Of a stretch of 42,707 nt of DNA, positions 33,290-41,165 are shown piece after piece (position 1 is the first letter of the stretch; each line of letters starts with the position of its first letter). The DNA is from Lentilactobacillus parafarraginis DSM 18390 = JCM 14109. GTDB lineage: Bacteria > Bacillota > Bacilli > Lactobacillales > Lactobacillaceae. The stretch is from the NCBI RefSeq assembly GCF_001435895.1, contig NZ_AZFZ01000021.1, forward strand, positions 1-42,707, given 5' to 3'. The notes under the pieces were generated by a model. That model saw only the letters and a list, made by a program, of their open reading frames with translations. It was not told the origin of the DNA and did no database searches. The position numbers and the translations under genes were made by a program.

Positions 33290-33350
33290 GATGTCTTCAT
33301 AAATTACATAGGTGGTCCATCGATTGGGACACCTCGGATGATAAGACGTC
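33290..33350 (+). promoter_or_regulatory. Large hairpin in the 5' leader of the dehydrogenase gene
   Basis: GATGTCTT (33290-33297) pairs with AAGACGTC (33343-33350) with one G-U pair, CAT/ATG extends it, and inside it GGTGGTCC faces GGGACACC around a seven-base loop. There is no T run after it, so it is not a terminator. It may stabilise the mRNA, bind a regulator or be a cis-element of an unlisted type. Confidence 0.45.
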
Positions 33351-33384
33351 GTTTAATTGAAAGTCATTTTTAGGAGGCTATAAC

Positions 33385-34812
33385 ATGGCATACAGAACTG
33401 TTAACCCTTACAACAACGAGGTTGTTAAGGAATATCCGTTCGCAACTGATGATCAATTACAAGATGCCCTGGCAACTGGGCATGATTTATATGAGACGAT
33501 GAAGAAACAGCCAATTGCGGATCGGGCCAAGATCCTGCATAACGTTGCCGCCAAATTACGGGAACACGAAGATGAATTAGCCCGTGCCTGTACCATTGAT
33601 ATGGGAAAGTTAATTGGCGAATCCCGTGGTGAAGTCGAATTAGTTGCGATTATTGCCGACTGGTTTGCCGATCATGGTGAAGAAATTCTGAAACCGGAAA
33701 AGATTGACACGATTGCCACTGGCGAAGCTGAAATTCAGCACCACGCAACCGGGGTCATCATGATGGTTGAACCTTGGAACTTCCCATACTACCAAATCAT
33801 GCGGGTATTTGCCCCTAACTTTATTGTTGGGAACCCGATGATTCTCAAACACGCTGCCAACACCCCAACTTCTGCTCAGATGTTTGCTGACGTGGTCGCT
33901 GAAGCTGGTGCTCCTAAGGGATCATTGACCAACTTATTCCTGTCATATGATCAGGTAACCGAAGCAATCGATGATCCACGGGTTCAAGGTGTCGCTCTGA
34001 CCGGTTCCGAACGTGGCGGGACTTCCGTTGCCGGGGCTGCCGGTAAGGCACTCAAGAAGAACACCATGGAACTTGGCGGCATGGACCCATTCGTTGTACT
34101 GGGAGATGCCAACATGGATGACGTGGCCGACATTGCATGGCGGGCACGGATTTACAACACTGGTCAAGTATGTACGTCATCGAAGCGTTTCATTGTGATG
34201 GATAATGTTTACGATCAGTTCGTTGATGTTTTGAAAGATAAATTCAGTCAGTTGAAACCAGGCGATCCGCTTGATCCAAACACAACTTTAGCCCCAATGA
34301 ATACTAAGAAGGCTAAGGAAAAATTACAGGGTCAACTGGATGATGCCATTGCGCATGGGGCAAAGGTTGTCTATGGTAACGAACCAATCGATCTGCCGGG
34401 ACAATTCTTCAAACCAACGATCCTGACTGACATTTCCAAAGACAATCCAGCCTACAAGACTGAATTATTTGGCCCAATCGCCTGCGTTTACAAGGTTCAC
34501 AGTGAAGAAGAAGCAATCGAAGTTGCCAATGACAACCCTTACGGCCTTGGCGGCATTGTCTTCGCCGGCGACGCTGACCACGGTGCCGAAGTGGCTTCCC
34601 AGATTGAAACCGGGATGGTCTTTGTCAACAACTTCATGTCAACCTTGCCAGAGTTACCATTCGGTGGGGTTAAGTTATCCGGTTACGGGCGTGAAATGAG
34701 TCACATTGGTGAGTTTGCTTTTGTTAACGAACAGTTAATTGTGAAGGCCGACAAACCTAACCTGAAGAATCCGGCCGGTGGCTTGGTAGCTTTCGGACCA
34801 GATGACCAGTAA
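33385..34812 (+). CDS. Succinate-semialdehyde dehydrogenase-type aldehyde dehydrogenase
   Basis: NAD(P)-dependent aldehyde dehydrogenase of 475 residues. Active-site elements are intact: the EPWNFPYYQIMR entry (oxyanion-hole Asn), the cofactor strand VALTGSERGG, the general base Glu229 in MELGGMDP and the nucleophile Cys263 in NTGQVCTSSKR. The C-terminal ELPFGGVKLSGYGRE is the usual closing motif. The overall pattern is that of the GabD-like succinate-semialdehyde dehydrogenases of lactobacilli, oxidising an aldehyde to its acid. No 4-aminobutyrate genes are nearby, so the true substrate is uncertain. AGGAGG precedes the ATG. It is transcribed alone, with a structured leader and a terminator. 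Confidence 0.88.
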   Translation: MAYRTVNPYNNEVVKEYPFATDDQLQDALATGHDLYETMKKQPIADRAKILHNVAAKLREHEDELARACTIDMGKLIGESRGEVELVAIIADWFADHGEEILKPEKIDTIATGEAEIQHHATGVIMMVEPWNFPYYQIMRVFAPNFIVGNPMILKHAANTPTSAQMFADVVAEAGAPKGSLTNLFLSYDQVTEAIDDPRVQGVALTGSERGGTSVAGAAGKALKKNTMELGGMDPFVVLGDANMDDVADIAWRARIYNTGQVCTSSKRFIVMDNVYDQFVDVLKDKFSQLKPGDPLDPNTTLAPMNTKKAKEKLQGQLDDAIAHGAKVVYGNEPIDLPGQFFKPTILTDISKDNPAYKTELFGPIACVYKVHSEEEAIEVANDNPYGLGGIVFAGDADHGAEVASQIETGMVFVNNFMSTLPELPFGGVKLSGYGREMSHIGEFAFVNEQLIVKADKPNLKNPAGGLVAFGPDDQ

Positions 34813-34956
34813 ATTTCGATAACCAATTCTATCAACTGTTTCATTGAGAGCAGCTCGTCGGTAACACTGGGCTCTCATATTCAAGGGTGACCACGAGGAC
34901 TCTTTACCAGTGTTGCGATACCAATCTTTACAAGTGATATTCTCATTCTCCTTAAC

Positions 34957-34997
34957 GAAAAATCGACTGACAGTTTAACCTGTTAGTCGATTTTTTC
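34957..34997. terminator. Bidirectional terminator between the dehydrogenase and lipid kinase genes
   Basis: GAAAAATCGACTGACAG and CTGTTAGTCGATTTTTTC arms around a short loop, with A/T runs on both sides, serving the convergent genes. Confidence 0.88.
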
Positions 34998-35037
34998 ATT
35001 TCTTGTGCTGATTCAAAGGCATGGCACGCAAAGAACC

Positions 35038-35928
35038 CTATGATTTTGGCAGGATGATCCTTAAGAAGTTTGGCTTCACCTTCACGGTAATCGGCAGTTT
35101 CATGGCGGGATCACCGTCAATGCGGGTTTCGACTTTTTGCGCCGACAAATTTTCAATCTGAATTTCGCGACACTTTAGATAAATAACGCCGCGGGCCCGT
35201 TTCAAATTACCCGTTAAAAAGAACGTCCCATACGTGATAATTTTTGGCAGGGTGAACCGCTTCAGGATGAAAACTTGCAGTAAGTCATCGTCGTAGGTGG
35301 CGTCGGGGTTAAAGGCAACGTTACCGCCCACCGAATTAGTGGTCGTGATTAATAGGATTTGTGCTTTTAGAACCCGCGTCTTGCCGTTTGCCGTTATTCG
35401 GAGTTTATAGGAGCGATCCTTAAACAGCGCTTTGACCCCCTTGAACAGGTAAATAATCGGTCCAAACCGGCGCTTTTCTGATTGTTTGACGTCCCGGGAA
35501 ATATCGGCCAGCTTTCCCAGAGTGAGGCTGCTGACCATGGGCTGGTCGCCCACCGTGGCTAAATCGACGAGTTTGGGCATGCCGGAAACCAGGTTATCAA
35601 TGGCCTGATCAACATTGAGGGGGATTTTAAGCGCCCTGGCAAAGTTATTGACCGTCCCGCCAGGAATAATTCCAAGGGGGATGGCTTTACCGGCCTGCAA
35701 AAAACCTGCACAGGCGGTGTTGATGGAGCCGTCTCCGCCGATTGTGATAAGGCGGTCGTATTGATCGGTTGCTGTCGCAGCCGCATGAATGGCGTCACTC
35801 TCCGAATCGGTTGCTTTAAGAACGGCGGTTTGGCCATGGCGTTCAAGGACGGCCTTGGCTTTCTTGGCAATTTCGTTGTTATCAGATTTACCAGCCTGGG
35901 CATTAAAGATAATCAGATTCTTTTCCAC
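35038..35928 (-). CDS. Diacylglycerol kinase-family lipid kinase (YegS/DgkB-like)
   Basis: Soluble, membrane-associated lipid kinase of 296 residues. It has the NAQAGK start strand, the ATP-binding GGDGSINTACAGFL loop and GGTVNNFARALKI, characteristic of the DAGK catalytic domain, then a beta-rich C-terminal domain (residues 130-290). It probably phosphorylates diacylglycerol or a related lipid, recycling the diacylglycerol released by lipoteichoic acid synthesis. The start is GTG 35928, eight bases after AAGGAGG; the upstream in-frame ATG at 35946 overlaps this ribosome-binding site and is unlikely. It lies 54 bases after the Nudix gene on the same strand, probably co-transcribed. Confidence 0.88.
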   Translation of the reverse strand: MEKNLIIFNAQAGKSDNNEIAKKAKAVLERHGQTAVLKATDSESDAIHAAATATDQYDRLITIGGDGSINTACAGFLQAGKAIPLGIIPGGTVNNFARALKIPLNVDQAIDNLVSGMPKLVDLATVGDQPMVSSLTLGKLADISRDVKQSEKRRFGPIIYLFKGVKALFKDRSYKLRITANGKTRVLKAQILLITTTNSVGGNVAFNPDATYDDDLLQVFILKRFTLPKIITYGTFFLTGNLKRARGVIYLKCREIQIENLSAQKVETRIDGDPAMKLPITVKVKPNFLRIILPKS

Positions 35929-35982
35929 ATGAATCGCCTCCTTCATCGAAGTGGTGCCTGTACCTATATTATAAGGTGAAAA

Positions 35983-36465
35983 TTACTTTGGCGCTTCCTT
36001 GGGGATTATGGTCAGTGATCCATTCATGACCGGCGATGTGGCATCAACGGCGTGGGGATCGGTAAAGATCCTGAGAAACTTCATGAAACTTTCGGCGGTA
36101 TTCTGTTCATTTAGATCAGCCAGCGGCATCCAGTAAATCTTGCCTTCGTCGCTCTGCTTGAGGGCTCCGGAATACGTAGACGTCCGGTAAAGAAACCCTA
36201 ATCGGCGATACAGGGGGTCCTGGTTGAACCATTCAACGGTTCCGCAAGATTCTAGGTGACTGACGTGCAAGCCGGTTTCTTCATACACTTCGCGGACCAT
36301 CGCGTCATAGAGCCCCTCGTTTTTCTCGATATGGCCGCCAGGAAAGGTGTGGCCAAATTTCCAAGCGACATCGGTTTTATCTTCGACCAGAACTTCTTTG
36401 GTCGTCGGGTTATAAATCATGCACATATTCACCATTTCAACGTGTTCTGAACGTGAATAGGTCAT
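35983..36465 (-). CDS. Nudix hydrolase
   Basis: A 160-residue Nudix enzyme. The box G-x5-E-x7-RE-V-x-EE-x-G-L is complete at about residues 43-65 (GGHIEKNEG through AMVREVYEETGL), with the metal-binding Glu residues present. It resembles small 8-oxo-dGTP-type (MutT/YjhB-like) hydrolases, so it likely cleaves a nucleoside diphosphate derivative; the substrate cannot be stated. The start is ATG 36465 with GAGG eight bases upstream; a GTG at 36474 overlaps that site. It precedes the lipid kinase gene, and a terminator isolates it from the ammonium transporter upstream. Confidence 0.88.
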   Translation of the reverse strand: MTYSRSEHVEMVNMCMIYNPTTKEVLVEDKTDVAWKFGHTFPGGHIEKNEGLYDAMVREVYEETGLHVSHLESCGTVEWFNQDPLYRRLGFLYRTSTYSGALKQSDEGKIYWMPLADLNEQNTAESFMKFLRIFTDPHAVDATSPVMNGSLTIIPKEAPK

Positions 36466-36490
36466 CTCGATCACCTCATTTTAAAATTAA

Positions 36491-36535
36491 AACTGCCTCT
36501 GAAGTCAGTATAGCAAACTTCAGAGGCAGTTTTGA
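36491..36535. terminator. Terminator of the ammonium transporter gene
   Basis: Perfect 15-base arms AAACTGCCTCTGAAG (36492-36506) and complement (36520-36534); minus-strand CAGTTTTAATTTT follows. Confidence 0.9.
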
Positions 36536-36568
36536 TGTGGTTACTTTGACGATACTATTGAATGTGTG

Positions 36569-37915
36569 TTAATGAGGGTTATTTCCAGGATCATGCGGCG
36601 ACTGCAAACTTCCCAGCTGCCCCCGGAACTCCTTGGAATAGAGATTCAAGTCAGATTGGTAAGCAGCAACATCGTTACTCATATCAACGGTGTAGTCAGC
36701 TTCCTCACCGTGTTCCCCTTTATCCAATCCAAGTTCCTCTTCCTTACGGTCAACCCGCATTGGCATTACGAGGCCGAGGAGCTTGATAATAATGGATGCC
36801 GCAATTGAAACGAAGATAATGGTGGCAAGGGTGGCGATGATCTGAACCCCTAACTGGTGGAAGCCGCCGCCATAGAAGAGACCGTTGTGGGTGACGATGG
36901 GGTTAACAGCTTTAGTAGCGAACAGGCCGGTGAAAATACTTCCGACAATCCCACTGACACCGTGACAGCCAAAGGCATCCAAAGCGTCATCAACCCCGAT
37001 TCGATCTTTGAGGTAGTTAACGAAGAAGTAACTGGCGAATGTTGAGAACATGCCGATCCAAAACGAGCCGGCGATGGTGACAAAGCCACAGGCAGGGGTA
37101 ATCCCAACCAGGCCACACAATGTCCCGGTACATACCCCAACCAAAGTTGGTTTACCTGAGATAATCATGTCCAAAATCATCCAGGTAACCATTGCGGTCC
37201 CAGTTGACATGGTTGTGGTGATGGTTGCCTGAGCGGCAATGTTGTTAACGGCCAGGGCGGACCCGGCGTTAAACCCATACCAGCCAATCCAAAGAATGGT
37301 GGCCCCTAACAGAACCCATGGCAGGTTGTAGTGGGTGTGTGGCTTATCGCCAAACTTGATTCGCTTACCTAAGAAGGCGGACAAGACAAACGCGGTAATC
37401 CCGGCGTTAATATGGACAACCGTTCCACCGGCGAAGTCCAGCGTGCCCAGGCCAGCTAAGAGACCGTGGGCGCTCCAAACCAAGTGGACCATTGGGTAGT
37501 AGATTAAGATTGACCAGAGGATTAAGAAGACCAACAGAAAGTTGAACTTGATCCGGCCAACAACCGCGCCGACGAACAGGGCCGGGGTAATAATGGCGAA
37601 CATCATTTCAAATATCGAATAGATCCCGGTCGGAATCTTGGTGGCGGTTAACGCTCCTAATTTGACACCGTTCATGAAGAAGTTGTGGAGGGTCCCGACA
37701 ATTCCGTGAATGTCGCCCTCAAAGGAGAGACTGTAGCCAACCATGACCCAGAGGACAATGGCGACGCCGGTCATGACGAATACCGATAACATGGTATTGA
37801 CAACGTTGCGCTTCGACACCAAGCCCCCGTAGAAGAAGGCCAGCCCCGGTGTCATGAATAGGACGAGGATACTGGATAAAATAATAAAAGATGTGTTTGC
37901 AGCATTCAATAGCAT
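36569..37915 (-). CDS. amtB: Ammonium transporter (Amt/MEP family)
   Basis: A 448-residue membrane protein with eleven helices, conducting ammonium or ammonia into the cell. Family features: PGLAFFYGGLVSKRNVVN in helix 1, DFAGGTVVHINAG (the Asp and the first pore His), and DDALDAFGCHGVSGIVG (the second pore His) near residue 310, plus a cytosolic polar tail of about 60 residues. The usual partner gene glnK is not next to it. Two perfect GlnR boxes lie upstream, so expression should respond to nitrogen supply. AAAGGG precedes the ATG. Confidence 0.95.
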   Translation of the reverse strand: MLLNAANTSFIILSSILVLFMTPGLAFFYGGLVSKRNVVNTMLSVFVMTGVAIVLWVMVGYSLSFEGDIHGIVGTLHNFFMNGVKLGALTATKIPTGIYSIFEMMFAIITPALFVGAVVGRIKFNFLLVFLILWSILIYYPMVHLVWSAHGLLAGLGTLDFAGGTVVHINAGITAFVLSAFLGKRIKFGDKPHTHYNLPWVLLGATILWIGWYGFNAGSALAVNNIAAQATITTTMSTGTAMVTWMILDMIISGKPTLVGVCTGTLCGLVGITPACGFVTIAGSFWIGMFSTFASYFFVNYLKDRIGVDDALDAFGCHGVSGIVGSIFTGLFATKAVNPIVTHNGLFYGGGFHQLGVQIIATLATIIFVSIAASIIIKLLGLVMPMRVDRKEEELGLDKGEHGEEADYTVDMSNDVAAYQSDLNLYSKEFRGQLGSLQSPHDPGNNPH

Positions 37916-37934
37916 CGCTTCCCTTTTTCTTTAA

Positions 37935-37951
37935 TGTCATAAATTCTAACA
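37935..37951 (-). promoter_or_regulatory. GlnR box 1 upstream of amtB
   Basis: TGTCA-TAAATTC-TAACA fits the GlnR/TnrA consensus TGTNA-N7-TNACA at every fixed position. It is 20 bases upstream of the amtB start codon, downstream of a possible -10 TATACT, a repressing position. Confidence 0.8.
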
Positions 37952-38100
37952 TCATCATTGGGGCTCGTCCAGACTTTGTTAGAAACGTTCTTAGTATATT
38001 TTAAGAGTTGAAAAAATGGAAACGATGCCAAAAGCTTTAAAATTAAATCATTGATCTTTGAGTCATCAATTAAAAAATATTTTTACCGCTAACCGGTAGA

Positions 38101-38117
38101 TGTTAGAACTCCTGACA
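38101..38117 (-). promoter_or_regulatory. GlnR box 2 upstream of amtB
   Basis: TGTTA-GAACTCC-TGACA also fits TGTNA-N7-TNACA perfectly, 166 bases upstream of box 1 (centre to centre). Two boxes at this distance could allow looping or separate promoters. Confidence 0.75.
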
Positions 38118-38125
38118 AATATAAC

Positions 38126-38160
38126 AAAAAGCGATTATCCAACGTAATTTGGATAACTGC
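38126..38160 (-). terminator. Terminator of the NAD(P)-binding protein gene
   Basis: GTTATCCA and TGGATAAT arms with flanking GC pairs, then TTTTTGTTAT on the minus strand, eight bases after the stop codon. Confidence 0.82.
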
Positions 38161-38168
38161 TTGATTAA

Positions 38169-38810
38169 CTATTTAACTTCAGCGACTGCATCATCAATTG
38201 GGCTTTCGCCATCGCTCATTTCAATGATTTTGCCGATTGTGTTGTTGGATACCGTAATCTTAGCCAGCACCGCTGCAACGTTTTCGATGCTGTTTTCCGA
38301 GTTGGTAAATTCACCCAGCGAAACTTTGCCCGATCCTGGTTTTTCAACTAAAGCAGTGGGTTGCAGGATTGTGTAATCCAGCGACGTGTTCTTAATCAGC
38401 CAGAGGTCGGCGAAATGCTTGGCAATCAGATAGTTAGCCAGTGGTGACGGATTGGCGCCGCTAAATGAATCCGGCGTTAGTGAATCCCGGGAACTCAGCA
38501 TGACGAAGCGATCGATGCCGCGTTTGGCAGCTTCAATCATCACTTTCACAGCGCCGTTTAAGTCAACTTGAAGGAGATCCTTGCCGCCTGACCCGGCGGT
38601 GAAGACAATCGCATCAGCTTCTGGCAGTGCCTTCAGAATGTCATCCTTAGTGTCATACAGATCAAGCTTAAATGGTTTCACGTTTGATGGTGCATGGATG
38701 TTTTCCGGCTTGCGGGCGCCGGCAAAAATTAGGTTATCCTTGTCGGCAGCGAGTTTGGTGACAACTTGGGAACCAACCCGACCGGTTGCACCAATAACGA
38801 TAATTTTCAT
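38169..38810 (-). CDS. NAD(P)-binding atypical SDR (YwnB/YhfK-like)
   Basis: A 213-residue single Rossmann domain. It starts with IIVIGATGRVGSQVV, the GxTGxxG motif of atypical short-chain dehydrogenases, followed by FAGARKP (cofactor-selecting loop) and VMLSSRDSL in place of the classical catalytic serine strand; a YLIAK pattern (NYLIAKHFAD) stands where YxxxK is expected. Members act as NAD(P)H-binding reductases, epimerases or redox sensors. AAGGAGG precedes ATG 38810. It is divergent from the ATPase cassette, 167 bases apart, so the FNR-type box in between could influence both. Substrate unknown. Confidence 0.8.
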   Translation of the reverse strand: MKIIVIGATGRVGSQVVTKLAADKDNLIFAGARKPENIHAPSNVKPFKLDLYDTKDDILKALPEADAIVFTAGSGGKDLLQVDLNGAVKVMIEAAKRGIDRFVMLSSRDSLTPDSFSGANPSPLANYLIAKHFADLWLIKNTSLDYTILQPTALVEKPGSGKVSLGEFTNSENSIENVAAVLAKITVSNNTIGKIIEMSDGESPIDDAVAEVK

Positions 38811-38841
38811 GGTATTCCTCCTTGTGAGTATTCTAAATCTA

Positions 38842-38871
38842 AGTATATCGGTTCTTCCCCATTAAATGAAA
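38842..38871 (-). promoter_or_regulatory. Promoter of the NAD(P)-binding protein gene
   Basis: Minus-strand TATACT (38842-38847) with TTTCAT (38866-38871) 18 bases upstream; moderate match. Confidence 0.5.
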
Positions 38872-38901
38872 GGAAAAGTTTTTGAAATCATGACGGTTTT
38901 C

Positions 38902-38915
38902 TTGATATCGATCAA
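38902..38915 (+). promoter_or_regulatory. FNR/FLP-type box upstream of the P-type ATPase gene
   Basis: TTGAT-ATCG-ATCAA is a perfect match to the classical FNR consensus. Its centre (38908.5) is 41.5 bases before the start predicted from the -10 (about 38950), the standard class II activation distance for CRP/FNR proteins, and the normal -35 is poor. Lactobacilli encode FNR-like FLP proteins, so activation by such a protein is likely. Confidence 0.65.
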
Positions 38916-38937
38916 TTATTTCTTGGTGGATCTTTCC

Positions 38938-38943
38938 TATACT
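38938..38943 (+). promoter_or_regulatory. -10 element of the metal ATPase cassette
   Basis: TATACT with no good -35 at 16-18 bases, consistent with an activator-dependent promoter. Confidence 0.6.
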
Positions 38944-38977
38944 AGAGTCATCATCAAGAGATAGGAGTAAACCAATC

Positions 38978-40888
38978 ATGAAATTCCAAAAATTCATTAA
39001 TCAACATCTCAATCAAATTACGTTGGCTACCGCCATTTTAATCGGCGTGGGCTTTGCCGGCAAGCTAATTGGCTCAAATATCATCTACACGGTCAGTTTC
39101 ATCGTCGCGTCGGTAATCTCAGCGGTGCCAATCATGATGCGGGCTTTCTCAGCCCTGCGATTTAGGACCATCAGTATTGAACTGCTGGTGAGTATCGCCG
39201 TTATTGGGGCCTTTCTGATTGGCGAATATAATGAGTCGGCAATCGTTACCTTTCTGTTTCTCTTCGGAACGTTTTTGGAAGACAAAACGTTGGCTAAGAC
39301 CCGCCACGCCATTAAGGATTTAACGGAAATGGCCCCCACAACGGCTGATGTTGTTCAAGACGACGGGTCGACTGAAGAAACCGACGTGGACTTTGTCGAT
39401 GTTGGCGACGTCGTTTTAGTCAAGACCGGGGCTCAAGTTCCGGTTGATGGTGAAATTGTTTCCGGATCCGGTCATTTGAACGAAGCCAGCATTAATGGTG
39501 AATCGAAGCTCGCTGCCAAAACAACTGGGGATCCGGTATACGCCGGGACCATGCTGGACAACGGAACCGTTCAAGTTCGGGCTACTAAAGTTGGCGATGA
39601 CACCACGTTTGGCAAGATCGTTGAGCTGGTTGAAGATGCTCAGGATACCAAGTCACCGGCAGAAAAGTTTATTGATAAATTTGCAACTTACTATACACCG
39701 GCTGTATTAGTCATTGCCTTACTCGTTGGCCTAATCTTTCAAGACTTTCGCTTAGCGATCACCGTTCTGGTTCTTGGATGCCCAGGGGCCTTGGTGATTG
39801 GGGCGCCGGTCTCCAACGTTGCCGGAATTGGCAATGGGGCGAAGAACGGGGTCCTGATTAAGGGCGGCGACGTTATGAATACGTTGAGCAAAGTTGATAC
39901 GATTGTCTTTGATAAGACGGGAACCCTCACGGAAGGCAAAACCGCCGTTACCCATTTCAAGAACAGTTCTGATAACGATGGCGTATTAGCCTATGCCGCC
40001 GCCGTTGAAAAGGAATCTGATCACCCGTTGGCAAAGGCGGTTGTGGCATATGCCAAAACCCACGGTAGTGATTTTGATCAGCTTGAAGTGACCGCTAGTG
40101 ATACCATTAAGGGCCGCGGGATTTTAGCTCAGGTTAATGGGCAGGATGTGTTAATCGGCAATCGTCAGTTGATGACTGACCATCAAATTGAGTTAACCGC
40201 AACCCAAAGTAGTGATTTACAGGAAATTCAACACCAGGGAAGTTCGTCAGTCATTATTGCGATTGCCGGCAAGGTTCAGGCGATTATCGGAATTTCGGAC
40301 GTGATTCGCCCAGGCGTCAAGGAAAGTCTTCAGTTATTGAAGAAGGCCGGCGTCAAGAAAACGGTGATGCTAACGGGGGATAACCAGCTCACGGCGCAGT
40401 CAGTTGCTGGTCAGCTCGGAATCGATGAGGTTCACGCTGAATTGATGCCTGAAGACAAGGTTAATTTTGTAAAGGATTTCCAGAAGAGCGGTCACACGGT
40501 TGCGTTTGTTGGTGACGGGATTAACGATAGTCCGTCGCTGGCAACTGCCAATATTGGGATTGCCATGGGCAGCGGGACCGACGTTGCGGTTGAAACTTCT
40601 GATGTGGTGCTGATGTCCTCCGGATTTGACGAATTGGTTCATGCGTTTGGATTGGCCCGCAAGACGGTTTTGAACACCAAGGAAAATATCGTGATCGCCG
40701 TTGGAACGGTGGCCTTCCTGTTACTTGGCTTGCTAGTCGGCGTTATCTACATGGCCAGCGGGATGTTTGTCCACGAAGCCAGCATCCTGGTCGTTATTTT
40801 CAATGCCATGCGATTGATCAAATTTAGAATTAAAACCCCAAAACTTGATTCAGATCAATTATCCGCAACTGAAGTTAAGTTATCCTAA
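38978..40888 (+). CDS. P1B-type heavy-metal ATPase with atypical CPG motif
   Basis: A 636-residue metal-efflux P-type ATPase without an N-terminal metal-binding domain. The phosphorylation motif is DKTGTLTEG with Asp312, the P1B hallmark HP pair is His349-Pro350 (ESDHPLAK), and the hinge reads GDGINDSPSLA. The A-domain motif reads NGES (173-176) rather than TGES. The membrane metal site reads CPG (268-270, LGCPGALVIG) instead of the usual CPC, SPC or CPH, and the last helix has VHEASILVV, recalling the HEGG/HEGS of P1B-4 pumps. Transition-metal export is expected but the metal cannot be named. It heads a cassette with a CxxC metallochaperone and a Dps-like protein. Confidence 0.9.
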   Translation: MKFQKFINQHLNQITLATAILIGVGFAGKLIGSNIIYTVSFIVASVISAVPIMMRAFSALRFRTISIELLVSIAVIGAFLIGEYNESAIVTFLFLFGTFLEDKTLAKTRHAIKDLTEMAPTTADVVQDDGSTEETDVDFVDVGDVVLVKTGAQVPVDGEIVSGSGHLNEASINGESKLAAKTTGDPVYAGTMLDNGTVQVRATKVGDDTTFGKIVELVEDAQDTKSPAEKFIDKFATYYTPAVLVIALLVGLIFQDFRLAITVLVLGCPGALVIGAPVSNVAGIGNGAKNGVLIKGGDVMNTLSKVDTIVFDKTGTLTEGKTAVTHFKNSSDNDGVLAYAAAVEKESDHPLAKAVVAYAKTHGSDFDQLEVTASDTIKGRGILAQVNGQDVLIGNRQLMTDHQIELTATQSSDLQEIQHQGSSSVIIAIAGKVQAIIGISDVIRPGVKESLQLLKKAGVKKTVMLTGDNQLTAQSVAGQLGIDEVHAELMPEDKVNFVKDFQKSGHTVAFVGDGINDSPSLATANIGIAMGSGTDVAVETSDVVLMSSGFDELVHAFGLARKTVLNTKENIVIAVGTVAFLLLGLLVGVIYMASGMFVHEASILVVIFNAMRLIKFRIKTPKLDSDQLSATEVKLS

Positions 40889-40928
40889 TAAGTGAAGTTA
40901 AGGAACTTAGAAATTGGAGGAATTCAAT

Positions 40929-41153
40929 ATGAGTAAAGCAATCTTACAACTGGATGCATTGTCCTGCCCGTCATGCATGCAAAAAATTCAGGGCGCACTG
41001 GAAAAACAAGCCGGTGTTGATACCGTCAAGGTTCTCTTTAACGCCGCAAAGGTTAAAACCGAATTCGATGCCGATCAGGTCTCAGCAGACCAGTTATCAA
41101 ATGTGGTTAGCGATCTTGGATACGAAGTTAAGTCAGTCAAAGTTAAATCATAA
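40929..41153 (+). CDS. Heavy-metal-associated (HMA) domain metallochaperone, CopZ-like
   Basis: A 74-residue single HMA domain with the beta-alpha-beta-beta-alpha-beta pattern. The metal-binding motif is CPSC (Cys13, Cys16 in LSCPSCMQKI), and VSDLGYEV closes the fold as in CopZ. Thr or Met normally precedes the first Cys (MTC), here Ser (LSC). It probably shuttles a soft metal ion, such as copper(I) or zinc, to the ATPase encoded 40 bases upstream, which lacks its own HMA domain. The start is ATG 40929 with GGAGG at good spacing; a TTG at 40914 overlaps this site. The Dps-like gene follows after 12 bases. Confidence 0.9.
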   Translation: MSKAILQLDALSCPSCMQKIQGALEKQAGVDTVKVLFNAAKVKTEFDADQVSADQLSNVVSDLGYEVKSVKVKS

Positions 41154-41165
41154 CGGGGTGGAAAA

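Noticed and set aside
38017-38030. cre-like TGGAAACGATGCCA upstream of amtB
   Set aside because: Three mismatches to the consensus; too weak to call, although it lies near the promoter.
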